64,000 bases of DNA from a bacterium MS4 (GCA_000752215.1 CCFG01000008.1:389091-453090), one strand, 5' to 3'. Shown: positions 17,887 to 26,732, numbered from the stretch's first letter. Numbers and translations: made by a program. The notes: generated by a model from the letters alone, not told the origin.

Positions 17887-18921
17887 TCAAACCGAAATTG
17901 CTTGACCTTGCTTTTGCGTGTGGGATGCCATTTTTCTGTTTAGCTTTAAAATGGAGTTTCCCAGCATGTAATCCGTAATCAATACATCAATGAGATGTCC
18001 CTTTAAAGCGGACCAAACTGAAAAAGCTTTCCCTTCCCCGGAAGAAATGGTGATTTTTGTTTTGATTTTTTTAAACTTTTCAAAATCAATGGAAATTGTC
18101 CTGTCAATCAGATCGGTGTTACATTCCTTTCCGTGCATGTCAAAAAAACGAAGGGCAACATCGCCCACAACATTTTTACTTTGCAGATCTTCTACCTCAA
18201 ACTGATTCAAATACTCTTTTTTGGCCAACACCGAACTCAAGGTCGGATAATAGGAACCAATCCCGTTAATTGAAATATCAATATTATCAAACATCTCAAA
18301 TACGGTTTGAATATTTTTTTCATTTTTGATTGAATTCGCAACGTTTTTATTGCTCATAAGACCTTCTGTCAACAAATAGTACTTTCTCCCTGAAAAAGCT
18401 TTTGCCATCCTTGAAACAAGCGTACGCACGTCAAGTTCGTTGTCGCAGCATGCAATACTTCCGTGAAGCGTAACAAACGATGCGTCAACCTTTTGACAGG
18501 GATTCAAATAGTTAATCAAATAATACATATGGCTTCCCCATGTAATCCCGAGGATGTCATTTTCTCTGATGATTCTCTGAAGATATCTGGCCCCTTCCAA
18601 AGCGACCAACTTTTTGACGTTATTGCAGCCGGAGATATTATTTTCAACTGAATTCGCCATTGGGGTGGGTGCGATGATGACATCTTTTAGCCCGAATGTT
18701 TTTTGCAGCTCCTCTTCCAGACGAATGCAGTCTATATAAGGATCACGAATCACAAATTCCACAATCTTCTCTTCTTTCGCCTTTTTAATAAGTCGCGAAA
18801 CAGTCGTGATGGATATATTCAGCATTTCGGCAATCTCATTTTGGGGAATGTCTTTTATGTAGTAGAGATAAGCGGCTTTGAGAATAATAAAAGTCGATTG
18901 ATTGTAAACTTCAGATTCCAT
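17887..18921 (-). CDS. SorC-family transcriptional regulator (RLP1 locus)
   Basis: 344 residues: a helix-turn-helix near 15-45 (QNEIAEMLNISITTVSRLIKKA) and a C-terminal sugar-binding domain of the DeoR/SorC type (VALEGARYLQRI, DDILGITWGSHMY-like signature). These domains bind phosphorylated sugars or sugar derivatives. It is clearly paralogous to the regulator at 63.2 kb: both start with SEVYNQS and share the LNPC and HGSIA stretches. GGAGGT precedes the ATG. Its own promoter carries the same core motif as the GlpA-like operon and RLP1, consistent with autoregulation. Confidence 0.88.
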   Translation of the reverse strand: MESEVYNQSTFIILKAAYLYYIKDIPQNEIAEMLNISITTVSRLIKKAKEEKIVEFVIRDPYIDCIRLEEELQKTFGLKDVIIAPTPMANSVENNISGCNNVKKLVALEGARYLQRIIRENDILGITWGSHMYYLINYLNPCQKVDASFVTLHGSIACCDNELDVRTLVSRMAKAFSGRKYYLLTEGLMSNKNVANSIKNEKNIQTVFEMFDNIDISINGIGSYYPTLSSVLAKKEYLNQFEVEDLQSKNVVGDVALRFFDMHGKECNTDLIDRTISIDFEKFKKIKTKITISSGEGKAFSVWSALKGHLIDVLITDYMLGNSILKLNRKMASHTQKQGQAISV

Positions 18922-19069
18922 ATTCTACCTCCGTCTTAATTCCAAGCGGCATATTGAAACAACAAATCTTCTTGATTTGAAAGCATCGAAAGCATACGAG
19001 TAACTATTTGTTATATAATAATTGCATATAATATTTATTTAATTTGTATTAATTTTGTATGTTATGTAA

Positions 19070-19114
19070 ATTATATTGCTACTTTCAATTATTAACAAGA
19101 GGGAAAATATTTTC
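19070..19114 (-). promoter_or_regulatory. Autoregulated promoter of the SorC gene
   Basis: Minus strand: core GAAAATATTTTC (19103-19114), 4 bases, TTGTTA (19093-19098), 17 bases, TATAAT (19070-19075). Geometry is identical to the GlpA-like and RLP1 promoters. The leader to the ATG at 18921 is about 140 bases and AT-rich, with no other recognised element. Confidence 0.75.
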
Positions 19115-19180
19115 ACACTGATATTTTCAAGGCTCCATACCCTTTACAAGAGCACTGGAGGTGCTTATGGGCCTCCATAA

Positions 19181-19221
19181 AGCAAACTGGCGTCGCTTTA
19201 AAACGACGCCAGTTTGCTTTT
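19181..19221. terminator. Hairpin downstream of RLP1
   Basis: 15-bp perfect stem (19181-19195 with 19204-19218) between the end of RLP1 and the SorC promoter. T-runs are weak on both sides, so termination strength is uncertain; it probably insulates the two minus-strand transcripts. A smaller hairpin with GGAGG/CCTCC arms lies at about 19157-19177. Confidence 0.6.
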
Positions 19222-19331
19222 GACGGAAGGAATTCTGTATCAGGACAGTTTTATTCGCTGTCCTCTTTGGGGACAGGTCCGCACCGTAAGAAAAGTGGAG
19301 TGATGGGGGCAACGGACCGGAAACGTATGTA

Positions 19332-20666
19332 TCAAAGAGCGTAATTGTCTTTCACGTTGGTTTCGCCGTAGATGCCCCATATTTTGATGGCACAAGCCAA
19401 CTCTTCGCAGGATTTCGCGGCTTCTCTGAGGTTGACGCCTTTCGTGGTTGCATCCATAGCGACTCTCATAGCTTTTGCACCGGCGGCTGGGCCCATCGGA
19501 TGGGCATGTATACCGGCGCCAACGCCAAGCAGAACATCGGGGCCGATGTCGTCTACAAGCTGTGGAACAAGTCCGGGAATGACTCCTCCGCCAACCATCG
19601 GCAGAGTGGGCTTCAAATCATAGAATTTTGCAGCCGAGGCGATACAGTTCTTGATATATTTTGCCTTGGTAATATCAAATTTGCCGTAAGGCGGCTCCAG
19701 CAGCATCGTATCTGCACCGCACATCCTTGTCAGCTTGGTCAGTACAAGTGAGCTGACGCCCTGATACTGCGAAACCGTCCAAGAGGCACCGAAGCAGCAA
19801 TGAGAAAGAATCGGAACCGTAATCTTAGGATCTTCGGCAAGATCCCTCAGAGCGGACAAACCGATACCAAAGGTATCTACCATAAGGCAGTTCGCACCAG
19901 CGTTGATGGCTTTGTATGCGTTGTCTTTAAGACGAGAGATTTCGTCCGTAATGTTGACGGCATACATGGTGACTTCCCCCTTGACCTTGTCGGCTCTGTG
20001 TGCGGCATCCATGTTCTTCTTTACGCGTTCTTCAAGAGAGTTGAATGACCTGTCGCCGCCGATCAATTCATCATCTTTGATGAGATCCACACCGCCGACC
20101 GCGGCTTCATAGAAAAGCTTTGCGCCGACATCCGGAGTATAACCGGTGCAGGGCTTGATCATGTTGTTCAGCAACGGCCTGCCGTATGCGCCGAGGATCT
20201 TCCTGATGCCGGCGATACCGAATTTGGGACCTTTAAACTTTGAAACATAACTTTTTGGAAAATCAATGTCAAGAATTCTCAGATAGGGCATAGCGGTGAC
20301 ATTACCCAGGATAGTGGCGAACAGCAGAGGGATGTTGTCTTCGATATTGACGGTCGGATACCCCATCCTGACGATATACCACCGTTTGCCGTCCTCGGCA
20401 ATGTCGTCGTTGACATTTGACTGATTTTCATAGTCAGGTACTTCGTAAATGGCAAGAATTTTGGCTGCGTAGTTGATCCTTACTTCCTCTGTCTCTTCGG
20501 GAACATCGACCCATGAGCCTGTGGTCTGTTCGATTCCGATTGCAGTCGCCTTAATGATAGGATCTTCATTCTTCCTACAGGCAATCAGATATGTTGCAAC
20601 ACATAACTCATCAAGATTGACTCCTTCGTACATCGGGTTGAGAACCGAACTGTAAAATCTGTTCAT
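19332..20666 (-). CDS. RuBisCO-like protein 1 (form IV RLP)
   Basis: 444 residues with the full RuBisCO large-chain layout. Conserved: EQTTGSW near 46-51; GN in ATILGN (N122); K171 in IKPC, matching the proton-shuttling K175 of plant RuBisCO; carbamylation lysine K197 with metal ligands D199 and E200 (GGVDLIKDDE); H289; loop-6-like PYGK with K329; HPMGPAAGA near 389-397. Changed: the second lysine of KPK is C173, the arginine after H289 is C290, the position of H327 is hydrophobic, and the serine of SGG is glycine. Carboxylase activity is therefore not expected. RLPs act as enolases, isomerases or lyases, for example in methionine salvage and apionate catabolism. GGAGGT precedes the ATG. It is monocistronic, under a SorC-type promoter. 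Confidence 0.93.
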   Translation of the reverse strand: MNRFYSSVLNPMYEGVNLDELCVATYLIACRKNEDPIIKATAIGIEQTTGSWVDVPEETEEVRINYAAKILAIYEVPDYENQSNVNDDIAEDGKRWYIVRMGYPTVNIEDNIPLLFATILGNVTAMPYLRILDIDFPKSYVSKFKGPKFGIAGIRKILGAYGRPLLNNMIKPCTGYTPDVGAKLFYEAAVGGVDLIKDDELIGGDRSFNSLEERVKKNMDAAHRADKVKGEVTMYAVNITDEISRLKDNAYKAINAGANCLMVDTFGIGLSALRDLAEDPKITVPILSHCCFGASWTVSQYQGVSSLVLTKLTRMCGADTMLLEPPYGKFDITKAKYIKNCIASAAKFYDLKPTLPMVGGGVIPGLVPQLVDDIGPDVLLGVGAGIHAHPMGPAAGAKAMRVAMDATTKGVNLREAAKSCEELACAIKIWGIYGETNVKDNYAL

Positions 20667-20708
20667 ACTAACAAACCTCCGTTTTTTTTATTTGGTGATT
20701 CTATGCGT

Positions 20709-20753
20709 ATTATATGGTAACCTTCACTTTTCAACAACATAGAAAATATTTTC
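20709..20753 (-). promoter_or_regulatory. SorC-controlled promoter of RLP1
   Basis: Minus strand: core GAAAATATTTTC (20742-20753), 4 bases, TTGTTG (20732-20737), 17 bases, TATAAT (20709-20714). The flank CAACAT next to the core also occurs at the GlpA-like promoter. Confidence 0.75.
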
Positions 20754-20862
20754 ACATGCCTCCGTCGCCTTATCCGTCAAACGCCAATGTGGACTTGCGC
20801 TTAATATTGAAATTATTTTCTATAATTGGTCCTTGCAATTTTTTTCAATGTGTCTATTTGAA

Positions 20863-20891
20863 TTGCAATAGGTTATTATGAATAATATAGT
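20863..20891 (+). promoter_or_regulatory. Promoter of the G1P-dehydrogenase-like gene
   Basis: TTGCAA at 20863-20868, 17 bases, TATAGT at 20886-20891. A half-copy of the SorC core (TATATTTTCAC, about 20927-20937) lies downstream, which may link this divergent unit weakly to the same regulator. Confidence 0.55.
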
Positions 20892-20988
20892 TCGGTTAAG
20901 AGATGGATAAAATGTACATTTAGTACTATATTTTCACAGTGTTTGGAATCCACCTTTAGAGCCGATAACATCTGAAAGAAGGGCCATT

Positions 20989-22485
20989 ATGTTAAACCGT
21001 CTGCCGCCACTCGTATACAAATACGATGTTGGCAACATGAAAGATTTAAACCAGCGCATTGCGCGTTGGTCCGATTATGAGCAGATTCCCAAAATTGAAA
21101 TGAAAGGCGTTATTGAGGGACAGGATGCAATATTCCAGCTTCCGCAGATACTGCAGTCTTTGGGAGTGCAGGCAGGGTGCCGCGTACTTGCCGTAATGGA
21201 TGAAACGGTCATGCTGCGCAAGGGCGAGAAACTGAAAGAACTGGTGCTCGGCCTGCTTGCAAACGCTGGTTATAAGATCGAGCGGCTTGTTCTAAAGGGT
21301 GATTCCTATGGAGTGGTCCATGCGGAATTCAGCCAGGTGGAAAGGGTTATGGCCCGCTTGGATGAGCGCTGTGCCGTGCTATCCATCGGTTCCGGCGTAG
21401 TTACCGACATAACCAAGCACTCCTGCTACTGTTACTGCGATGAAAAAGGGATCAAGCCGCTCCCGCTGGTTTCCTTAATGACTGCCAACAGTGTGCCTGC
21501 CTACACATCGCCTTCATCCATCATTATGAAGGATCATGTCAAACGCACATGGCCTTCCCGCGCTCCGGACATGATTGTTATGGACATTCAGACGCTGATG
21601 GACTGCCCGTTACATTATACCGTAGGCGGAGTGGGCGACCTCTTCCCGGTGTTTTGCGCATTTGCCGACTGGTATCTGGCCGACTGTATGGGCATGTCAA
21701 ATTTTGTCGACGGTTCCTGGCGGATTATGGACGATGTCAAGGAACTTCTGGTCCCTTATATGGAGGAGATCGCGAACCGTACATACGAGGGCATGGAAGT
21801 ATTGGGCAATTGCCTGCATCTGACCGGCCTAACCATGATGTTTGCCAGAGATTCCGTGCCAATGTCAGGTTATGAACATGTCATAAGCCACATGTTAGAT
21901 ATGAGCGCCGCCTATGACAAGCGTAAGACGGGGCTGCACGGCCAGCAGGTTGGTGAGGCAATGATACTGTCACTGATCAACATGGAAAAGCTTTTCAGCC
22001 GTCTGGACAGGGAACTCGCCTCCGGCGGGATCAACATCGACAGCTGTTATCCGGCTGCCGATAAAATGGAAAAAATCGTGCTTCGTGTTTTTGAGCCGCT
22101 GGACCCTTCCGGAAAGATGGGCCGCGAATGCTGGAGCGACTATGCGGTCAAGCTTAAAAATTGGACGGATGCCCGTCCGAAATTTGAGGCATTTCTGAAG
22201 AATTGGGACACATACCGTACCGTTTTCTCCGGTCTGTTACCCTATACTGCGCTGGAATGTGCCCGAGCGCTTAACCGGTCAAAGCATCCGCTGCTGTTCA
22301 GCGAGCTTGACGCCCCCATTACTGAGGAGCGGGTCCGCTGGGCTGTGCGCAATGCCAATCTTATGCGTAAGCGCTTTACTTCCGACGACCTGGTTTATTA
22401 TCTCGGCTGGTTTGATAAGCAATGGGAGGACGACATCTTCACAAGGTTCTATGATATTGTGAAAGCCGTACGTACAGAAGACTAG
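20989..22485 (+). CDS. Glycerol-1-phosphate dehydrogenase-like protein (AraM/EgsA family, Fe-ADH superfamily)
   Basis: 498 residues, about 100 longer than usual AraM proteins. The family is shown by the NAD region GSGVVTDITKHS near 130, the VGGVGDLFPVFCAFADW stretch, and the metal-binding histidines in SGYEHVISHMLDM and TGLHGQQVGEAM. Bacterial AraM makes sn-glycerol 1-phosphate from dihydroxyacetone phosphate; relatives may act on other short keto-phosphates. The extra residues are at the C-terminus and as insertions. It diverges from RLP1 and precedes a glycerol-kinase-like gene, so it probably oxidises or reduces a phosphorylated polyol in the RLP1 pathway. GAAGGG precedes the ATG. Confidence 0.82.
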   Translation: MLNRLPPLVYKYDVGNMKDLNQRIARWSDYEQIPKIEMKGVIEGQDAIFQLPQILQSLGVQAGCRVLAVMDETVMLRKGEKLKELVLGLLANAGYKIERLVLKGDSYGVVHAEFSQVERVMARLDERCAVLSIGSGVVTDITKHSCYCYCDEKGIKPLPLVSLMTANSVPAYTSPSSIIMKDHVKRTWPSRAPDMIVMDIQTLMDCPLHYTVGGVGDLFPVFCAFADWYLADCMGMSNFVDGSWRIMDDVKELLVPYMEEIANRTYEGMEVLGNCLHLTGLTMMFARDSVPMSGYEHVISHMLDMSAAYDKRKTGLHGQQVGEAMILSLINMEKLFSRLDRELASGGINIDSCYPAADKMEKIVLRVFEPLDPSGKMGRECWSDYAVKLKNWTDARPKFEAFLKNWDTYRTVFSGLLPYTALECARALNRSKHPLLFSELDAPITEERVRWAVRNANLMRKRFTSDDLVYYLGWFDKQWEDDIFTRFYDIVKAVRTED

Positions 22486-22667
22486 ACTTGAAAGCTTAAA
22501 ATACTGCGTGGTTCTGTAGGCTGGTAATTCGCAAACTACGTCTGTCCGGATTCGTATTTCTGATTGTAAGTGCTGTTCATGCAACAATCTGGAAGCCTTC
22601 TTAATTATTTAGTGAAAAAACGGAGCGGTCCGTTTATCAATATTATTTTTTATTAGGAGGAGTTCAA

Positions 22668-24161
22668 ATGAAAGATTATATTCTTTGCATCGATGAAGGT
22701 ACGACGAGCACCAGGGCAATTATTTTGAATCATGACGGCGACTGGATTGGCATCGCGCAAAAAGAACTGACCCAGATATACCCAAAACCCGGCTGGGTGG
22801 AGCACAATCCTGTTGAAATGTGGAAGTCAACGATTGAGGTTATTAAAGGTGCGATTGATGATGCGGGCGTTACGGAAGATCAGATCGAAGCGATCGGTCT
22901 TACAAACCAGCGGGAAACAGCCGTTGTATGGGATAAGAATACGGGAATACCGGTTTATAACGCGATTGTCTGGCAAGACAGAAGAACCGCCGAGTATTGT
23001 GACGAATTAAAGGAAAAGGGATACGGCTCCACCTTCCAGAAAAAAACCGGTTTGATTGTGGACCCTTATTTTTCCGGAACAAAAGTCCACTGGATACTTG
23101 AAAATGTGCCCGGAGCACGGCAAAAAGCTAAAAATGGAGAACTGTTTTTCGGCAACGTCGACAGTTGGATTATGTACAATCTGACCGAAGGCAAAGAGCA
23201 TATAGAAGACTACAGCAATGCAAGCCGGACCATGATGTTCAATATTCGCGAGCTGAAGTGGGATCAGGAGCTTCTTGATATTCTGGAAGTTCCGAGTAAC
23301 ATGCTGCCAGAGGTTAAAGAAAACAGCGGATTATTCTGCAAAGCTACCGCAATCTTTAAAGAACCGATTCCGATCACCGGTGTTGCCGGCGACCAGCAGG
23401 CCGGAACATTCGGCCAATGTGCTTTCAAAAAAGGCATGTCCAAATTTACCTACGGTACCGCCGGAGTTATTGATGTAAACTGTGGTGACACGATCCCTTC
23501 CTTCGACAACGGCATGACTACAACTTTAGGCTGGGTTCTGAATGGCCAGCCTACATACTTGGCAGAGGCTACTGTGTACTGCTCAGGTGCGGCCGTGCAA
23601 TGGCTACGTGACGACATGAAATTTATTGAGGCAACACCCGATTCCGAATTTTTTGCCAACAAGATTGCGGACAGCAAAGGGGTGTATGTGGTACCCGCTT
23701 TTACGGGTCTGGGCGCTCCCTACTGGGATCCTTATGCCCGTGGCACAATCGTCGGCCTTGCCAGAGGCTCCGACAAAAATCATATTATACGTGCTACACT
23801 TGCTTCCTTGTCCTATCAAACGAAAGATCTGTATGATTGTGCGCTGGCCGGTCTGGACCAGAAGATCTCAATACTGAAGGTGGACGGGGGAGCCTGCCGA
23901 AACAACCTGATGGCGCAGTTCACGGCCGACATCCTGAATTGTGATGTCGAACGTCCAAAGAACGTTGAGACCACCGCCACAGGCGCCGGATATCTTGCCG
24001 GACTTGCGGTGGGCTTCTGGAAAGATTTCGACGACGTCGCCTCTACCCGAAAGATCGACAGAGTGTTCAAGCCATCCATGAGCGAAGAAAGTCGCGATGC
24101 ATACTATAAAGGCTGGAAACGCGCCGTCACCGCAGCAATGGCATGGAGCAATGCAAGGTAA
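22668..24161 (+). CDS. Glycerol-kinase-like FGGY kinase
   Basis: 497 residues, close to GlpK along its whole length: TNQRET, RTMMFNI, GDQQAGTFGQ, PAFTGLGAPYWDPYARG, GGACRNNL. Some active-region positions differ from E. coli GlpK: DQGTTSSR is DEGTTSTR, the TYGTG loop reads TYGTAG, and the EGAVFMAG stretch reads EATVYCSG. These may change substrate or ligand preference, so erythritol, a ketose or another triol is possible besides glycerol. AGGAGGAG precedes the ATG. It follows the G1P-dehydrogenase-like gene and ends at a bidirectional terminator. Confidence 0.88.
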   Translation: MKDYILCIDEGTTSTRAIILNHDGDWIGIAQKELTQIYPKPGWVEHNPVEMWKSTIEVIKGAIDDAGVTEDQIEAIGLTNQRETAVVWDKNTGIPVYNAIVWQDRRTAEYCDELKEKGYGSTFQKKTGLIVDPYFSGTKVHWILENVPGARQKAKNGELFFGNVDSWIMYNLTEGKEHIEDYSNASRTMMFNIRELKWDQELLDILEVPSNMLPEVKENSGLFCKATAIFKEPIPITGVAGDQQAGTFGQCAFKKGMSKFTYGTAGVIDVNCGDTIPSFDNGMTTTLGWVLNGQPTYLAEATVYCSGAAVQWLRDDMKFIEATPDSEFFANKIADSKGVYVVPAFTGLGAPYWDPYARGTIVGLARGSDKNHIIRATLASLSYQTKDLYDCALAGLDQKISILKVDGGACRNNLMAQFTADILNCDVERPKNVETTATGAGYLAGLAVGFWKDFDDVASTRKIDRVFKPSMSEESRDAYYKGWKRAVTAAMAWSNAR

Positions 24162-24193
24162 ATACAATTTATCTTCCTTAAATTGCAGATAAA

Positions 24194-24226
24194 AATGCGG
24201 CCATCACAGAAAGTGATGGCCGCATT
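24194..24226. terminator. Bidirectional terminator
   Basis: 14-bp stem (24194-24207 with 24213-24226), 5-base loop, between the convergent glycerol-kinase-like and RpiB-like genes. The minus-strand exit has a T-run. Confidence 0.8.
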
Positions 24227-24264
24227 GCGTTAAAAGAATCCCGTGTGAATGGACTGCTGTATGC

Positions 24265-24906
24265 TTATTCGCCTACGACTGATTTTACAAATGCGGTAAG
24301 AGCCTCGTCCTTGCTGTTCGCGTAGAAAAGCTCTTTAAAGTGCGCGCCGCCGAGAGCGCCCTTCAGCAGTTCCTGGTCGATGCCCTTCAGGCAGGTAATG
24401 ATATCGTGGAAATTGTTTGCCCTTACGGCGTCAAGAATCTTCTTGTTGCTGCGCTCGACCTGCTGTTTTTCCTTCGGATAGCCGCCGCCGCTCTCGCAGC
24501 CGAACAGTTTTTCAAAGATATATTCCAGATTGCACTCCGCCCCCCAGCCAAAGCCCTTTGCAAAGGGAAGGGAAATCGAGTTGCCGTCGTTGATCTGTGC
24601 AAACATGAAAGCGTCGCTCGGGTCGACCACATGGCCGCAGATCACACCGGGGAAGCTGTTGAGCGCGAGCATGGCTCCTTCGCCGGTGCCGCAGCCGGTA
24701 ATGACATAATCGGCCGCGCCGCTGTTCAATAATACGGCGGCCAGAATGCCGTTCTGCACATAGGTCAGCCATTCCTTATCCGTTGCCGTATACATGCCGT
24801 AATTGTATACCGTATGACCCATTGGTTCGACTACCTTTTTCAGTACGCTGCAGATCAATTCATTTTTGGAAGCCTGACTGTTTTCGTTTATCAGTGCTAT
24901 TTTCAT
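24265..24906 (-). CDS. RpiB/LacAB-family sugar-phosphate isomerase with C-terminal extension
   Basis: 213 residues; RpiB is usually about 150. The active-site cysteine loop is visible in VITGCGTGEGAM, followed by a conserved PGVICGHVVDPSDA stretch. Family members isomerise ribose 5-phosphate, allose 6-phosphate, galactose 6-phosphate or tetrose phosphates. The extra about 60 C-terminal residues are helical in appearance and not recognised. Last gene of an eight-gene minus-strand operon that includes a split transketolase and a sugar ABC importer, so a pentose- or tetrose-phosphate substrate fits. AAGGAG precedes the ATG. Confidence 0.82.
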   Translation of the reverse strand: MKIALINENSQASKNELICSVLKKVVEPMGHTVYNYGMYTATDKEWLTYVQNGILAAVLLNSGAADYVITGCGTGEGAMLALNSFPGVICGHVVDPSDAFMFAQINDGNSISLPFAKGFGWGAECNLEYIFEKLFGCESGGGYPKEKQQVERSNKKILDAVRANNFHDIITCLKGIDQELLKGALGGAHFKELFYANSKDEALTAFVKSVVGE

Positions 24907-24958
24907 GGTATCTCTCCTTTATTTCCTCGGGCCACATGACGCCGTCCGGGGGATTTTT

Positions 24959-25885
24959 TTATAAAATGGATTTTGTTTGCTCCAGTACGGATTCCGTATC
25001 CAGACCGTATTCACGCAGAAGCTCCTCCGGTTTTCCGGATTGGCCGAAACGGTCCTGCACCCCGATCTTTTTGAACCGGAAATCGCCTTTGCCGATCAGC
25101 ACGGCGGATACCGCGTCGCCTAGACCGCCGATTACGCTGTGCTCTTCGATGGTGACTGCCTTTTTGCACCGGGAGGCATAACGCAGCACGCAGTCCTCGT
25201 CGATCGGCTTGATGGTATGGATGTTGACTACAGAAGCGGATACTCCGCTTTCCGACAGTCTCGCCGCACACTCCAGCGCGGTAGCCACCATGATGCCGCA
25301 GGCGAACAGGACTACGTCGCCGCCTTCGCGCAAAACATTGGCCTTTCCGATTTCAAACGGCATTTCCTGCTCGAATATCGGAGACGCGGGCCTTGCAAGA
25401 CGCAGATAGGAGGGGCCTTTTATAGCGGCCACCGCGTTGACGGCGCGCTTCGCTTCGTTTGCGTCGCACGGCACGATCACCGTCATGCCCGGAATCACGC
25501 GCATCAGAGCAAGGTCCTCAATGGCCTGATGGCTGCCGCCGTCCTCGCCAAGCGTGATTCCCGCGTGCGTCATGCCCAGCTTCACGTTGAAATTCGGGTA
25601 CGCAACGCTGTTGCGCACCTGTTCATACGCGCGTCCCGCGCCAAAGATGGCAAACGTGCTGCAGAATGGGATGAATCCCATCGTGGAAAGTCCCGCGGCC
25701 ATGGAGATCATGTTTGCTTCCGCGATTCCGCCGTTAAAGAAACGTTCCGGATATTTTTCGGCGAAGCCGTTGGTCATGGTCGCGTGCGCCAGATCGGCGT
25801 CCAGAACGACGACCTTGTCGTTTTTTGCGCCAAGGTCGACCAGCGCTTCCCCGTAGGCGGCTCGTATTGCTTTTAATTCACTCAT
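24959..25885 (-). CDS. Transketolase, C-terminal (pyrimidine-binding) subunit
   Basis: 308 residues covering the Pyr and C-terminal domains of a split transketolase. Visible features are the thiamine-pyrimidine region with DADLAHATM, GIAEANMI with the catalytic glutamate, and GEDGGSHQAIEDLALMR. The partner with the diphosphate-binding domain is the next gene upstream, 4 bases away. Split transketolases move two-carbon units in pentose phosphate metabolism; dedicated pairs also act in apulose 4-phosphate breakdown. The operon context suggests a dedicated catabolic pair. Confidence 0.9.
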   Translation of the reverse strand: MSELKAIRAAYGEALVDLGAKNDKVVVLDADLAHATMTNGFAEKYPERFFNGGIAEANMISMAAGLSTMGFIPFCSTFAIFGAGRAYEQVRNSVAYPNFNVKLGMTHAGITLGEDGGSHQAIEDLALMRVIPGMTVIVPCDANEAKRAVNAVAAIKGPSYLRLARPASPIFEQEMPFEIGKANVLREGGDVVLFACGIMVATALECAARLSESGVSASVVNIHTIKPIDEDCVLRYASRCKKAVTIEEHSVIGGLGDAVSAVLIGKGDFRFKKIGVQDRFGQSGKPEELLREYGLDTESVLEQTKSIL

Positions 25886-25889
25886 TCTA

Positions 25890-26711
25890 TCAGCCCTTCA
25901 TTTCTTCGAGCGCGGCATCCCGCTCGGCGGGAGAGGGTGCTTTCCCGTGCCAGCCCACTTGATTTTCCATAAAGGAAACACCTTTTCCTTTGACCGTATG
26001 TGCTAGAATGCATTTCGGTTTTCCCGGCCTTGCGGGAATTTCCAGCGCGTTGATCACCTGGCCGATCTCGTTGCCGTCGGCCAGCTCGATCACGTCGAAC
26101 CCAAACGCTTCGAAGCGGTCCCGCAGATTGCCCAAAGCCATGACCTGATCGTTGGTGCCGTCGATCTGCAGCCCGTTGTTATCGACCATCACCGTCAGAT
26201 TGTCCAGCTTGTAGTGGGCGGCCGCGGTGCATGCTTCCCAGACCTGTCCTTCCTGCAGTTCGCCGTCGCCGAGGATCGTATACACCTTCTGGGGGCCTTT
26301 CGCCGCTTTGGCTCCCAGCGCCATCCCTACGGCGATGGAAATTCCCTGGCCCAGCGAGCCGGTCGAAGCGTCCACGCCGGGGACTTTTTTCGCGTCCGGA
26401 TGGCCCTGAAGAATGCTGTGAAGCTGGCGGAAGTTTTTGAATTCCGCCTTGTCGAAAAACCCCATTTCGCCCAGAACCGCATAATAACACGGAGAAGCGT
26501 GCCCTTTGCTGAGCACAAACCGGTCCCGCGCCGGGTCGTCCGGATTTTTGGGGTCTACTCTCATCTGTGTGCAGTATGTCGCGGCGAGCAGCTCCACCAT
26601 GGAAAGGGAGCCGCCCGGATGTCCGCTGGCCGCGCCGGCGACCATTTCAATAATGTCGCGGCGCAGCTGCGTGCATAGGGAAACAAGTTGTTGATTGTCC
26701 AGTCTTTTCAT
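25890..26711 (-). CDS. Transketolase, N-terminal (thiamine diphosphate-binding) subunit
   Basis: 273 residues. The thiamine diphosphate motif starts with LGDGELQEGQVWEA near 147 and continues to a conserved NNGLQIDG. Upstream features GHPGGSLSMVELLA and SKGHASPCYYAV are typical. It needs the adjacent C-terminal subunit to form the active enzyme. Preceded by a modest AAGGT site. Confidence 0.9.
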   Translation of the reverse strand: MKRLDNQQLVSLCTQLRRDIIEMVAGAASGHPGGSLSMVELLAATYCTQMRVDPKNPDDPARDRFVLSKGHASPCYYAVLGEMGFFDKAEFKNFRQLHSILQGHPDAKKVPGVDASTGSLGQGISIAVGMALGAKAAKGPQKVYTILGDGELQEGQVWEACTAAAHYKLDNLTVMVDNNGLQIDGTNDQVMALGNLRDRFEAFGFDVIELADGNEIGQVINALEIPARPGKPKCILAHTVKGKGVSFMENQVGWHGKAPSPAERDAALEEMKG

Positions 26712-26732
26712 CTAAATACCTTGTTCCGTTTC

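Noticed and set aside
19127-19312. Minus-strand frame of 61 codons between RLP1 and SorC genes
   Set aside because: It covers two hairpins and has no ribosome site or motif.
19332-20666. True carbon-fixing RuBisCO
   Set aside because: Residues equivalent to K177, R295, H327 and S379 are changed in both RLPs, and no phosphoribulokinase or small subunit is present.
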